Made by a program: the position numbers and the translations under genes. Source: Certhia americana (taxonomy: Eukaryota > Chordata > Aves > Passeriformes > Certhiidae). From it: a stretch of 64,000 nucleotides of DNA. Within the stretch, counting starts at the first letter, position 1; each line of letters opens with the position of its first letter. The notes beneath the pieces are model-generated. The model saw only the letters and a list, made by a program, of their open reading frames with translations. It did no database searches and was not told where the DNA came from. Shown in pieces: positions 26,582-38,370 of the stretch. The stretch spans positions 57,466,491 to 57,530,490 of the forward strand of contig CM031857.1 of the NCBI GenBank assembly GCA_018697195.1, in the 5' to 3' direction.

Positions 26582-28009
26582 TCCCACTCCTGTTTTGGAT
26601 CTCTTGCATGCCAGTTCCCCTGGATGCTCTTGAGTTTTGGAAAAGGGAGTGATCAAATAATTCCCCTTCAAAGAAATCTTCAATTTTTACAGGATTTTAC
26701 AGAATTAATTACAATTTGTACCTTAGTTTCACCAATATAAAAGTAAGTAACAAAGTTGATGTTTTTCACTGTGAAATAATTTATAATCTAAAGGTAAATG
26801 TGTTATGTAGGAACTGCCTAGGCACAGACATTGAAGTATCTTCCACTGAAACCAGTAGAAGCAGACACTTATGTACCTGTGTGGAAGCGGCTCCTACGAG
26901 AGCTAAGAGAGGAGAGTTAATTTTTTCCTAGCTTCAATAGTCTAAATAATGGGCATTTAATATAAATTAGTCAACAGAGATACACAAGGAGTTTCAGCCC
27001 ACTTTAAAATCCCCATGGTGTCCACAAAGAGAACCTAAATTAATTGCTTGGATGGTGAGACTTAACTGGTTGTTTTATGCTAGGTGTCAGAAAGTTAATG
27101 GCTAATTTACTTGCGTCTGGACTGATGGATCCAGTATTAGCCTTTGCTAATAGGTAAAGTATTTGGTTATAAATCATTAGAATAGCAATACTGTCCTGCT
27201 GTAGCCTTATAATACTGCCCGTTTAGCATGTCTGAAAAGGCCCTTTGGGTAAAAAAGGCTTAAAAGATTAGAGATAAGATGGAGGTGATTTAATTCAAGA
27301 AATTGTCTTCTGCATCTGGTCCAGATGCCAATTAATTCTGATTCTTCCTTAATTTCCACCGAGTTAAAGAAAAGATGGCTTTGAATTGATAAAGATGATT
27401 TGTTCCTACTCTGCTGCACTTTAGTAATCTCAACTATATTTTAACCTTCCATGACGGTACTGAATATAAGGCATATTTAGCTCTGTGTGAACCTGAATTA
27501 TCTTTTTGGAATACACTTTATTAAGGAGATAAGTACTTTTACTGATATCATTCTTTTTGAGCAGGCTTAACCCTCGGGTCCTAGCCACAAAAGAACATAA
27601 TAATATCGAAGATTTTAATAAGAATATGAGATAATATGACATTGAGACATACCTCATTTATATGTCTTTGGTTTAGATTATTAACGATGGTTCTGTTTCA
27701 AGGAATGATTATAAAATTAAAACAAAGCTCCACATACTCTATGCTTCAGATTTATTTCTTGCACATCTCTTTCTTCTTACGGTTTCCATTCCTGATGTTT
27801 AAATCTTGAAGCTACTGCACATGATAACATACCACCATAAAAGCTACAAAATGTGCAGACAGATGAGCAATGCAAATTTTATTCAGGTTTTACACGAATC
27901 TGCACCAGGGATAAAATCAGACAGAAATTGTTTACCTCACAGGGACAACAAAGGAGCAGAAGTTTCCACGGTATTGCAGAAGTTTATGCTTCCATTAAGA
28001 CCAGCCATC
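26582..28009. other. Unique AT-rich DNA upstream of the CpG island
   Basis: AT-rich single-copy-looking sequence with no recognised repeat or exon. Composition changes sharply at about 28010. Confidence 0.5.
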
Positions 28010-28510
28010 TCACCGCTCGCTGCGTTACGTTCTGGGAGCTTGAAGCAGCCCCCCGCGGTTTCATTTGTTCGCAAAACACGCTAATGACAGCTTAATGATT
28101 AGAGCTGGCAGACGTGCAAAGCGCAGGAATGAGCCGGGAGTGGACTCGAGAGGGCAGATAAATCCGCGGGGTACAACAACCCTGCGTATTCACAGCTTTC
28201 TGTGCCCCGTGGCAGGGTCTGCCCGCGGGTGTTGCCCCGTTCTTTTTTCACCGGGAGGAGAGGACATCTCGCTGAGGTCGCACCTGGATGCGGTTCTGAG
28301 CGCTGCCGGCCGCGGGCACCCAGCGAGCCCCCGCCGCCGCCGGCTCTCCTGCTCTCCAAAGCAGAGCCCCGGGCTCCCTCTGTAGTTCAAGTGGGGAATT
28401 TTGTGTGCCTCCAGGAGCTGGTTCGTCCTAAAAAAGAGTCCTTTGTCTGTGCCTGCGTGTAGTAACACGTCCATGGGGGGACGCGGGGTGTGCGTCTTGG
28501 GAGCTCCCCA
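28010..28510. promoter_or_regulatory. CpG island, putative promoter
   Basis: This is the only CpG-dense, GC-rich patch in the window. Counting by eye, there are about 35-40 CpG dinucleotides in roughly 500 bp, including CCGCGG twice, GCCGGCCGCGGGC and CCGCCGCCGCCGGC, whereas neighbouring sequence is CpG-poor. In birds such islands usually mark transcription start sites. Strand is undetermined. Exon-like blocks on the plus strand begin 1.2 kb downstream. The open frames here (including 157 codons at 28190-28663, minus) are long because stops are rare in GC-rich DNA and show no domain, so I do not call them genes. Confidence 0.75.
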
Positions 28511-28604
28511 AGCTGGCCTGGGGAAGCATCGTGTCTGTCTTCTCCAGGACTCTGATCGCTCTGATGGGCAGATCCAGCCCCGGGACCAAAGCAGGCCTGC
28601 TGAA

Positions 28605-29094
28605 TACTCAGCACAGGAAAGACACGGACCTGTTGGGACAAATCCATAGGAGGGCCAGGACACGAAGATGAGGAACAGGCTGGAGAACCTCCCCTCTGAA
28701 GGCAGGCTGAGAGAACTGAGGCTGCTCAGACTGCAGAAGAGAAGGATCTGGGGAGAACTTATAGCACCTTTCTAGTACCTGAAGAGGGCTGCAAGAGAGC
28801 CAGAGAGGGACTTTTAACAAGTGATAGGATACAGGGAAAGGGTTTTAAACTAAAAGAGTGTTGATTCAGACTAGATACAAGGAAGACACTCTTATATTTA
28901 GGATGGCAAAACACTGGTGCAGGTAACCCAAAGAGGTCAGGGATACCCCATTCCTGGAAACATTCAAGGTCAGGTTGGATGGGGCTCTGAGTAACTTGAT
29001 TTAGAGGAAGATGTCTCTTATCATTGCAGGGGGATGTCACTAGATGACATTTAAAGGTCCCTTCTGACCCATACTATTCTATGATTCTATGATT
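28605..29094 (+). mobile_element. CR1 LINE, 5'-truncated 3' end with terminal octamers
   Basis: The best preserved CR1 3' end in the window. It runs from about CAGCACAGGAAAGACACGG through an ATAGGAGGGCCAGGACACGA block and a CTGAGAGAACTGAGGCTGCT block. It continues through GGACTTTTAACAAGTGATAG and AAGGTCAGGTTGGATGGGGC, then AGGTCCCTTCTGACCC, and ends in ATTCTATGATTCTATGATT at 29076-29094. The order and spacing match the last 450-500 bp of avian CR1. It inserted at the downstream shore of the CpG island. The minus frame at 28759-29040 is antisense to it and is not a gene. Confidence 0.93.
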
Positions 29095-29698
29095 AAGCTG
29101 TAGAGTGTGTGATCCACGTCAGATCAATGCTTGATGCCCCAGGGGACACATCTACAGTGTCTGTTCTAACCTGCCTGTCACTTCATGGGTGTAGTGTTGA
29201 TCTTGCCTCAGAAAATGTCTTTTTATAAACTGCAGATGTCCTTCATAAGCACATACTGCTTTGTTTGGAAATGGTTGGTTACAGCACACACAAGAAAATA
29301 ACAGTACGACCATGCACCCATGACAGTCAGCCTGCAGGGGCATGAAGCCCAGAGCAAGCATGATCCCAGAGAGAAGCAAGTCCCCAAAAAGCCAATGGAA
29401 AGCATTGCCACCTCAGGCTTGATTATGAAAAAGTAAGACTAAGAGATAAGTCATGCACTGTTGGCCTTTAATTGCTAGAACATCGTTGTCAGAAGCGTAT
29501 CTTGAAATGCTACAGTAGTTGTCAGCCCTGGTGGGCTAAAAGAAACCTCCTGCCTTTATCAAGTAGAAAAGACATATTGGAAAATCAAATCATTCACAGA
29601 TGGGAGATTTTTCTGTACAGAGATTATAGGATAAAGAAATATTTATGGTTCCTATAAAAAAAAACCTTGTTCAAAGATAATTTCGCCTCTGTTGCTAG
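29095..29698. other. Unique DNA between CR1 and the first exon-like block
   Basis: No repeat recognised. Short frames on both strands lack domain features. If the exon chain starting at 29699 is real and starts in the CpG island, this would be intron. Confidence 0.4.
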
Positions 29699-30682
29699 GA
29701 CCCAAGGCCAACAAGTGGAGCAGAGGAACTTCTTCCCAGTAAGTGCACTACTGCATAAAGTGACACAAACTCAGAAACAGCCAGAAAAATGCAGAGGGGC
29801 CACACATCTCCTTCTGGCATCACTTCATGAAACGAAGTTTCTGCCACTTTCTAGCTCTTACCAGTCTTCAGTCCCATTGGCCATTCAAAAGCAGAAAACT
29901 CCTCTCTGAATCAGAGTAGGCTAAAGTTTCTCTGCAGTTTTTTGTGCTTTTTCCATGGAAGATGTGTTGCTCCTCTCCCTGGTGCTTGACATGGATGTTT
30001 CTGACTCTGAGAAGATCTCCAGAGACTGGGCCCAAAGGACTAATTCCTATGTCCTTCAGCTTCTTTATCTTAAAGAGAGAAAACCTTTTGATTTGTTCAT
30101 TGTTTAAATATGCAGGTTATACTACAGCTAAATATTATGCAGACGTTTGTGCTGTACTTACATTACTGTTGAACTTTTCTTTAGTTCTTGCACTTCAGTA
30201 GTTGTAAATCTGAAACATGTTTGTGCCACATTGCTATTTAAATCTATGCAAAGAAATAAGCAAAGATATTTTTTCCTTTAGGAGAGGAAAATTCTACCTC
30301 CAATTCAAGGTAAATTTGCCTATTTTTCCAAATTAATAGTTGGAACTACTGTACTTCATTTTTTTGTTGTGCCTGGAAAAGAAAATTTTAGTAGTTTCCC
30401 TTTGTTTTTAGCGCCCATTCAGGTCTAGATCAATTGAGCGTGAAGGACAGCAGGAGAGGAAACAGTGAATTTAATGGAAGTCATTCTGTTATCACTGGAG
30501 GAAGGCTAAAGAAGCCACCTTCAGAGATGATGGAAAATCAGGTAGGAAAGTAAAAAATTTAACATCTCAGTTTTGGAGTGCAGGACATAAATGGAGGCAA
30601 TCAACTGAAACAAACCTTACAATTCTCCTTTGCAAAGGCCCTGGATGAAGAAAGGGACAGACTGAAAAGTAGAGACGTCTGA
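29699..30682 (+). other. Candidate spliced coding unit: four exon-like blocks (unproven)
   Basis: Four blocks with plausible splice sites can be joined in one open frame. Block 1 is 29699-29738 (acceptor CCTCTGTTGCTAG, donor GTAAGT). Block 2 is 30282-30309, 28 nt (acceptor TTTTTTCCTTTAG, donor AAG|GTAAAT). Block 3 is 30412-30541, 130 nt (acceptor TTCCCTTTGTTTTTAG, donor CAG|GTAGGA). Block 4 starts at 30638 (acceptor TTCTCCTTTGCAAAG) and reaches TGA at 30680-30682. The frame gives a hydrophilic product with SVKDSRRGNSEFNGSH and KKPPSEMMENQ in block 3 and a charged end ALDEERDRLKSRDV. AATAAA signals follow at 31204-31209 and 31295-31300. I do not recognise the protein. Blocks 1 and 2 are short enough to be open by chance, the last two introns would be only about 100 nt, and no start codon is assigned. 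It could be the 3' end of a real gene, a long non-coding RNA or coincidence. Confidence 0.25.
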
Positions 30683-33541
30683 CCTCCTAGTCACCAGTTT
30701 CCCTGACTCACCAGTGTAGCATCTCAGTGATGTTGTACACACATGATGTAAACATGGATGAGGCTCAGTCCCATGACACTGTCAAACTCCAGTGTGACTG
30801 GTTTCTGAGGGCTTCTTTTTCGGGTGCTCAGTTTGGCACACTGCAGAAAGTCTTGAGAGTGAGCATGTGCTGAACATTGCCTCACTAATGCTTCTTGAAC
30901 CTGAGTAGCAGAAAATGCAGATATTAAAATCACCAGGTACTCCTGAAATGTTTGGTCCATGTCTGTCTGTGTCTGCTGCAAAGTGCATACCGTATGTATG
31001 CGCATTATAAAAAAAGGAATGAGATATAGGAACAAGTGAACTGCTGAGTGTTGAAACACATGTATCACATAGGTGTATGTTTTTTACAGCTCGCTCACAC
31101 AGGTGCTTCTAGGATCCGAGCATAACATCTAGTATGCTAATGTAATTTTAGGACATATCTCCTGCAATATCAGCACAAAGAAATGTAGGTATACTTATCT
31201 GTAAATAAAAGAAATGGCTTTGTTTTGATAGAGTAGAAACACCTAAGACTTACCTATTGTGTGATATTGTTGTCCCAAGGATAAGATTGCTAAAAATAAA
31301 CCATTGCTATGATAATAAATTATTTGTGATTTAGTAAAACATATTAGATTGTTTAATTCTAGAAAAATACCTTGTATCAATTTGAAGGACTTAAAAATGA
31401 CTTCCTTTCCAGGTAGTGTATCCTCTGCAAAGGAAAACACAGGAAAACACTTCTGAGGACACAAAGAACTATCACAGTTCTTACTCCTAAAAGCTGAAAA
31501 CAAGGACAACACTTCCTCTCCATTATGAAAATGATATCCTACAATGCAAATTTATAAGCACATATTGAAGTGTAGAAACTCTAAGTTTCATCCCCAGCAG
31601 CCAGAGCTGAAAAAATGTTACTATCAAGTGAGTATTTCTAAACCCTAAAGACTGCAGAGTGTATCTCAAAGATTTCTAAATGATAGTCAGAGCAGCCTAG
31701 GTACTGGTCCATCACAACTCCAGAGGATTAAATCAGCCTTCACAGAACACTTTACACCTAAGTGCCTTTGAAATAGGAACATCATTCTGAAAGAGCAATG
31801 GAAAGGTACCACAGACTGTCATAAAACTGTTCTGGGTACTTTTGTCTGTGTTTACGAGAAAGCATTGCCAACTGAGATGTGTAAATAAAATCCCAGCAAG
31901 ATGAAACATTACATTAAATTATGGCAAAATCAATCAGTGTCTAGATAAATAATCTTCTTAAAATCATGTTCTGTATTTTGTCAATGATTCTAAGTGAAAA
32001 CCATGTGAAAGCATACAATTACTGCTGCTAGGAATGAAACAGTAAATGAAACCAAGCCATGTCTTTATTCTGAAATGGTTACGTAAATACATAAATAGAT
32101 CTAAGTGTACATTTGCAGTCAAACATGTCTGAAGAATTTAATGTGTGACACATCAGGTGGCCTAATTATATATTTTGCTATTTAGAAATAACATTAAAGT
32201 GGCCTTAGGTCGGCATCTGTAACAGTGAAGGTAGATTTTTATGCCCTCATGACTGTGTGAGTTCTGTGCTACTGTATAAGCAAAAGCATTAGGTCACTAA
32301 GAAAGTCATGAAAATAGCTGTGCTTGAGGGATGAGGAATGTAGGTTATTTAGGAAACTATTGGACACAAACATAATTAAATTAATGTCTCTGTATATGTA
32401 CAAAAACTTTTCAGTATTTCTTTTCATGAATGTAAGGGGTCTGGATGGGATGCAGTTGCTTTGTAGCAGCCCTTATGGTTCCATGTTTTGAATTAGTGGG
32501 TAAACCCGTAATTTATTACTGTTGATAATACAGCAATGCTTTGTCTATTAATGAACAATGCTTGCGCATCCTCAAAGCCTTCTATTTTTTCACTCTATCC
32601 CCAAAGCGATTAAGAAAGTGGTGTGCAAGAATTTGGGAGCAGACATAGCCATAGTTGATTTGAACTCTCCAAAGGGGATTTCAAAGTGTATGTTCTGTAC
32701 CATATAGTATCAGTCCCATCTCAAAATGTTTGCTCTCAGAAAATGCTGAAGAACTAATTAATTTAATTTAAATTAAATAATTTTAATTAATTTAGCACCT
32801 GTTTCTGTTCATTTTGGATAAGGCTAACTCAATTTTCAATGAAAAATAAAATCTTGGAGCAGTTTAATAGTGATTTTAAAGAAGATGAATTAATATTGGG
32901 TAGTGATTAACAAATTGCTATTATTGGGCCAACTGACCCAGATGAAGACCATTTGAGGACAGGTTTTGGGATCTCTACCCTCAAGCTAAATAAAGAAGGA
33001 AGAGAGGAAAGAATTCCTATTTGGAAATGCACGTGTTATCCTGCTAGTTTCCTGGATCATTTTGTAAGGAATTGCTTTTCACAGCAGGAAGACATAACTC
33101 AAGCAATTCATAACATCAAAAAAATGCAAAAAATATCCAAAGTGTAATATAAATGATCAATGATTCGGGATGAGTAAGCTATTTTATTGGATGAGTTAGG
33201 ACACTCTTTACACACCCCTTGAATAACTTAAAGCACTCCAAGACATAGCTGCATTTTTGCTGCATATTCTTCTAAATGATGCTCTTTTTTAGCTTTTAGT
33301 TACATTGTGTACTTACTTAGGAACTTTATATACACTTTTTTTGAAACTGAGGTGATTCTTGAATTAAAACCATTGAGCTAAATGCTGGCTCTTAACTTCA
33401 GAGGTGTTTAGATATGTGATACATATCTGAATTTTAGAATCTTAGTCTAGGGTCAGAAATTTTATCCATGTGTCCCAATAAACATATAAACATATTTGTG
33501 TAAATTACATTTAAAATGAGATTGCTGTTAAATGTCATTAC
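30683..33541. other. Unique AT-rich DNA
   Basis: Holds AATAAA motifs at 31204 and 31295 and an AT palindromic patch near 32755-32793 with TAATTAATTTA repeated on both sides. The 89-codon minus frame 31243-31512 ends at a donor-like GGTAAGT but is not recognised. No repeat family seen. Confidence 0.5.
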
Positions 33542-33556
33542 TTTTTTTTTTTGTTT

Positions 33557-33605
<49 letters not shown>

Positions 33606-33614
33606 TTTTGTTTC
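33542..33614. repeat. Long T-rich tract (about 70 bp)
   Basis: Almost pure T with three or four G interruptions, including an uninterrupted run of more than 45 T. No recognisable retroelement body lies on either side. Such runs are error-prone in sequencing, so the length is uncertain. Confidence 0.9.
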
Positions 33615-33988
33615 AGTCTTTTTCAAAGTGTGAGTATATGAACCCTCCTAGATAGGTTATATGAATGCCAGCAGCCTGTATGGTACAACAGAAACCAGGG
33701 CAAGGATAATGTGGCTTGGTTGATATATATGTTCCACGACAATATCATTATTAAATAAGACTTGATTGTCACAGGTGCCAGCCTAGTTTATTAGGGGAAG
33801 CCTGTTTACTTGAACAAGCCTGTGAAGTATGACAGCACAGGTGTTGCCTCATTTGCAGTTGCAATGTCCCACCCGAGGCATTTACATGTTGAGAGAAAGG
33901 TGGGATGAGTAACTAGGATTAAGAGACACTAGAGTCATCACAGAGGAAGCAGCTGTCACTCTGGAACAGAACTCTTGGCTTGTTTGAA

Positions 33989-34041
<53 letters not shown>
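33989..34041. repeat. Compound (GT)n(AT)n microsatellite
   Basis: Five GT units followed by about 21 AT units. It is likely to be highly polymorphic in length. Confidence 0.95.
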
Positions 34042-34043
<2 letters not shown>

Positions 34044-35665
34044 GTTTATTTTAGGCTGCTGTGGTGATTTATCTTAGCCACAATTTAGAGTCCAAAGGCA
34101 ATAAGTAAGGCAGGCAATTTCCACATAAAGCCAATGGCAAGAAGTAGGATCCTCCAGGGGGCAATTCAGAGCATGCAAGTCAGATACTAAAGTAGCTGAA
34201 AATGGATGATGTGCTTACTTCCTTCTGAACTTCATTTTCATCATCCATTAATGGGGAGTAAAATTATTTCTTTTCTTTTTCCTGTCCCCACTCCTTCATT
34301 CCATATTAATTGTTTTTGAGATACAGCTTCCTCCAATGGCGCAAAGGCAATTTAAAATCCTGCACTTCCCATATGTACTTTGTGTTCTTGGAGCAAACAT
34401 ACCCTGCAAGCAGTGAATGTCAGGAAGGAATACTGCTCTAGTATGCATGTCTTTGGATACCTTGGTATTGCTAATGGGGAATAGAAAATAGTTTTCTAGA
34501 GACTATTTTATTGCTATATTGACTATCCTGTTTGACTTTTCATGGTTGAACTGAATTGATCTTGCTTGAGGAATTAATTTCTGAGATTTGTGGACATGCA
34601 TGCACACATTACTAAGCCATGAAGACCTGAAAGAACACATTGTGGTTCAAATCTAGTCCATAGAGCCTTATCACTGAGCTCAGCACACAGGTGAAGGAAT
34701 CCATTCTTAACCAACATAACCTGCACATGCAGGCTCAGAGGTGGCATGCAAGGTACTATGGCAACAGTATAGTAGACATGGAAAATCAGCTGCTGTCTAG
34801 CCTGTGAGCTGGTTGGAATAAAAGACATTAATTGCTAAGTGTCTGTGCTTTCACCAGATGCTCAAGGGCTCATTAACCTCAGCAGAATAGCAGACTCATT
34901 AACAGGCTTGTCTATGGATTAACCATTCAAGACGGATAGAGATTGCATTTGCCCTGGGTAGGTTAAATCAACTCCATACATTCACATTATTTTTATCTTT
35001 TACAGAAGCTGAAGGATCTTTAGAAATATATTTCTGCAATTTCCTTCTATCACAGCTCAGCCAGGTTTTAGAAGCTGAGAAGGGGTTTTACTTTGGTTTA
35101 ATTAGTGTGTCAAAACTGGCATCAAAGTGGATTTCTCTCTAAAAAAAGTCAGAATTGCAGCTTGGTAGTTTTGCTCTTTTGTCCACCTGCCTTAAATACT
35201 GGTGGAGGGTCCAATGGCTGTCTAGAAACATGGCTAAGATGATTGTTCTTCTGATATTCCTCTAATCTAAAACTGAGTACTGGCAATTAGTCTGGAGCCA
35301 ACCCTGGGCCATTTTTGTCCTTGAGACACTTATAAAAGAAGACAAAAATGGAGGCAATATTCAAAAGAAACTTCAATCAGTTATTTTAAAATCATGGTGA
35401 TAACTCTACTTCACCCATCTGTCTTGATTGCTTTCTTCCCAAAGGAAGCCAAGAGGACCAAGAGTATCTTGAAGGCAAGAATAATCCTGTGCTGTATGGG
35501 CTGAGGAAGAAAATTCTGTTTTATTAGCAGATGTAGACTTTAAGCTGAAGCTAAATCACTCCTCTACATCACTGAACTTCATGTAACTCTGAGAAATGAG
35601 CAGTGCCTAATTCATTCTACAAATGATGTTTCTTCATGTGATTAATTGAAAAATAAATTGACAGA
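34042..35665. other. Unique non-coding DNA
   Basis: Nothing recognised. The frame at 34574-34828 (-) has no domain signature. Confidence 0.5.
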
Positions 35666-35975
35666 TCATAGATTCATAGAATAGTTTGGGTTGGGATGGG
35701 TTGGAATGGACTTTAAAGGCCACCTAGTTCCATATGATCTGCCATGGCCAAGGACACCTACTAGACAAGGTTGCTCCAAGCTCTATCAAAACCCGGCCTT
35801 GAACAATTCCAGGAATGAGGCATCCACAGCTTCTCTGGGGAACGTGTTCCAGTGCCTCACCATCCTCACAGGGAAGAATTATGTCTTAATATTCAATCTA
35901 AAACTAGCCTATTTCAGTCTAAATCAAGCTTAGTCCCTCTTGTCCTATCAGTATATACCCATGTAAAAAGGGCTC
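35666..35975 (-). mobile_element. CR1 LINE 3' end, minus orientation
   Basis: On the plus strand it begins ATCATAGATTCATAGAATAG, the reverse complement of the CR1 terminal octamers. It continues with TTTGGGTTGGGATGGGTTGG, GCCATGGCCAAGGACACCTA and GGCATCCACAGCTTCTCTGG, then TTCCAGTGCCTCACCATCCT and CCTCTTGTCCTATCAGTATA. This is the standard order of an inverted CR1 3' end. It is 5'-truncated at about 35975 and moderately diverged. The 80-codon plus frame across it is antisense and incidental. Confidence 0.93.
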
Positions 35976-38259
35976 TGCTTTAGTGTGAAGGGCAGCACTG
36001 ATCCTAAAGTGACCCACAATCTTTTGCTATGAATTTCAGAGCCTTCAGCTTTAACACTTGATTGATTTCTACACCTCTGCTCCTGAACTGGTGTGCAAAC
36101 AGAGCATTAACTTTAAAGTCTCCTGGAGCTCTCCTCTGATTTGAGTGGACATTTTCAGTAAAGAAATCACAAGCTAACTAAAGCCACAGGCAGAAGTTTT
36201 GAAAGGTGTAACAAGAAGTAGTTTTTTAAACTTTGATGTTGCTTACAAGCAAAACCATCACCTGTGAATTGCAGTGAGTTAGCTCTCTTCTTACAAGTTC
36301 TGGATGACACCTGACAATGTTTTTCTTTTGAAAAAGGCACTTATATATTTCTTACAGTTGTATATTTGTTTCCTGTTAGGAAAACTAACAAGGGGATTCT
36401 TTTGAATCCTTGTGTACAAAAAAATATATTCTCAAAATATATTCTCAAAAGTGTAAAACATGACTGTGCTCTACCCATCTAAGGAGCTGACTTCTGTCAA
36501 GCCATTGATTTTTCTCAGCCCTCTGAATGATGGTTTGAGAGTTTTTGCTGTGCTGTAATTAGCCAAGGAAGGAGCAAATCACTTTTAAAGTTAGCCCGTA
36601 CAGGCATTTGCTGTTTGTAATATGCATGAAAATTAATTACACTTCGAATTTACTCCACACAAAGAGAAGCTAGTGAATCACAATTTGCAGTTCATTGAAT
36701 AAATGTCAGTTATTGATTTCTGTGGTTCAGTACTAGTGAGGTAATGTCATGTTTGCTATTCATTAGAGGTGACACAGCACAATATATCATAAAATGTAAT
36801 TAGGGGAACATCAATCATTTAAAATATACAGCTAAGATTAAATGTATTGCTGTGCACAGAGAAACGAAAAGGCTCATTAACAACATAGTGTAATGTGACA
36901 GCAAGAGAGAGACTGATTTTCAATAAAAGGAATCTTTCAGAGTGTTGAAGATCATGACAAGCCTCTTCTTCATATTTTAATTAAGATTTTAATCTGATTT
37001 TGCTTCTGCTGCTAGAACAAATGAACTTTCATGCATGCCATTTTGTCAGAAATATTTATGATAATGTTCATTAATTGTTGATTAATAAAACTTCTGATTT
37101 AGGTTCTTTTAAAACTGGTCAAATGTCTTTTTGAATGTGGCTTTCAGCTCATCTTTGATGAGGTCTAATATGTGGTTGTTTGATCACAGCTTACACCAAT
37201 AAATCTTTATGCTTTTTTGATATGTCATTTGGAGAGAGAGACAGAGAACTAGAACAATAAAAATGCAGGAAGGGAAGTAAAAAAAAATCAAAGATTTACC
37301 GTTCTGTGAGAGAACTTCTGCAAGTAGCTAGTGGGCAAAAGAAAAAAGCAGAGGAAAAGCTAACATCCTAACACCCTTCCTAACCCTCCTGTCTCTAGCA
37401 ATGCAAGTAGAATTTCAGTAAGGGTGGCTCTTATAGCTCTGTAAAGTATGATTTCAGTCTCTGAGTTAGAAAGAAATGCTTGAGAAGTTAAAGGCCTGTA
37501 GATTAGGCTAATTTTAGCTCCCTGTGCAGTGGAGGGATCCAATTCTTATGAATAGTGGAAAGTGATCCTTTTACCCCTGCTTGTAGAGCCCCTCATCTCT
37601 TCTCTCCTAGGCTGTTCTTTCATCTGGGCTGCCAGACTGAAGCAACAGCAGAAAAGTCTCCTAGGAGAAGAAACATTACCAAGTGTTCTTGCTAAATCTG
37701 CCACTTGAAAAAGCTTTAAAATTTTCCTTACCTGGGAGAGCAATAGGTTTTATAAGTAATCTAGTCTTAGGAAACGTGGGTCTGTGAGCAAGGGCCTTAT
37801 TATACCATGTGCTGGATAGGAAGCAAAGATCTTCTCTAGCAAAGAATTTTTTTAATGATTCTTAGATATTCAGATTCTGAACACTATCCTAATATGAAGC
37901 AAACTACACCAGCATTTCCATTCACACTGGAAGTTGTTAGATCTCAGGTATACTTCCTTGTTCTCTCTTTCTACTTTTATCAAAAAAGAAAATAAATTGG
38001 CCACAATGGAATTGCTAAAACATGAATTTTATTTGCAAATATATTCCTTTTCCTTTTCTCTGTTTCTCTGCCCTTTTGTCAGGGCTACATCTGTATTGGC
38101 AGCTTAACTCATTACTGAACTCCAAAAAGTTTCTTAAAGAGACTTAGTCAATGCTCCCATGCCCCAATCCCTGCCCCCAGGCACTTCTGCTCAGTTAAAA
38201 TTTAAAGGCAGAGCTAGGAGTTCTGGCACCAAGCCTGTCAGAGCTAATGGGGCATCTAG
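35976..38259. other. Unique AT-rich DNA with a regulatory-looking core
   Basis: No repeat family. A short tandem ATATTCTCAAAAT pair occurs near 36424-36449. The interval 36560-37110 is dense in TAATTA, ATTAAT and ATGCAT-type words and is discussed as a possible conserved non-coding element. No exon seen. Confidence 0.5.
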
Positions 38260-38370
38260 AGGATGCTCTTAGTCATGTGGTTATCTTTAGCTAGTCATGA
38301 GAGGAGCAGGGAGTTGGACTCTGTCCTTATGGGTCCCTTCCAACATGAGATATTCTATAATTCTATGATT
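38260..38370 (+). mobile_element. CR1-type 3' tail fragment
   Basis: Contains GAGGAGCAGGGAGTTGGACT, then TTATGGGTCCCTTCCAACAT and the terminal ATTCTATAATTCTATGATT at 38352-38370. This matches CR1 3' UTR and octamer tail features by eye. Only about 110 bp are recognisable, so the subfamily is uncertain. Confidence 0.82.

Noticed and set aside
28190..28663. 157-codon minus-strand open frame across the CpG island
   Set aside because: GC-rich DNA has few stop codons, several frames are open at once on both strands, and none shows a recognisable domain. The upper end also overlaps CR1 sequence.
28759..29040. 93-codon minus-strand frame
   Set aside because: Antisense to the CR1 3' end at 28605-29094.
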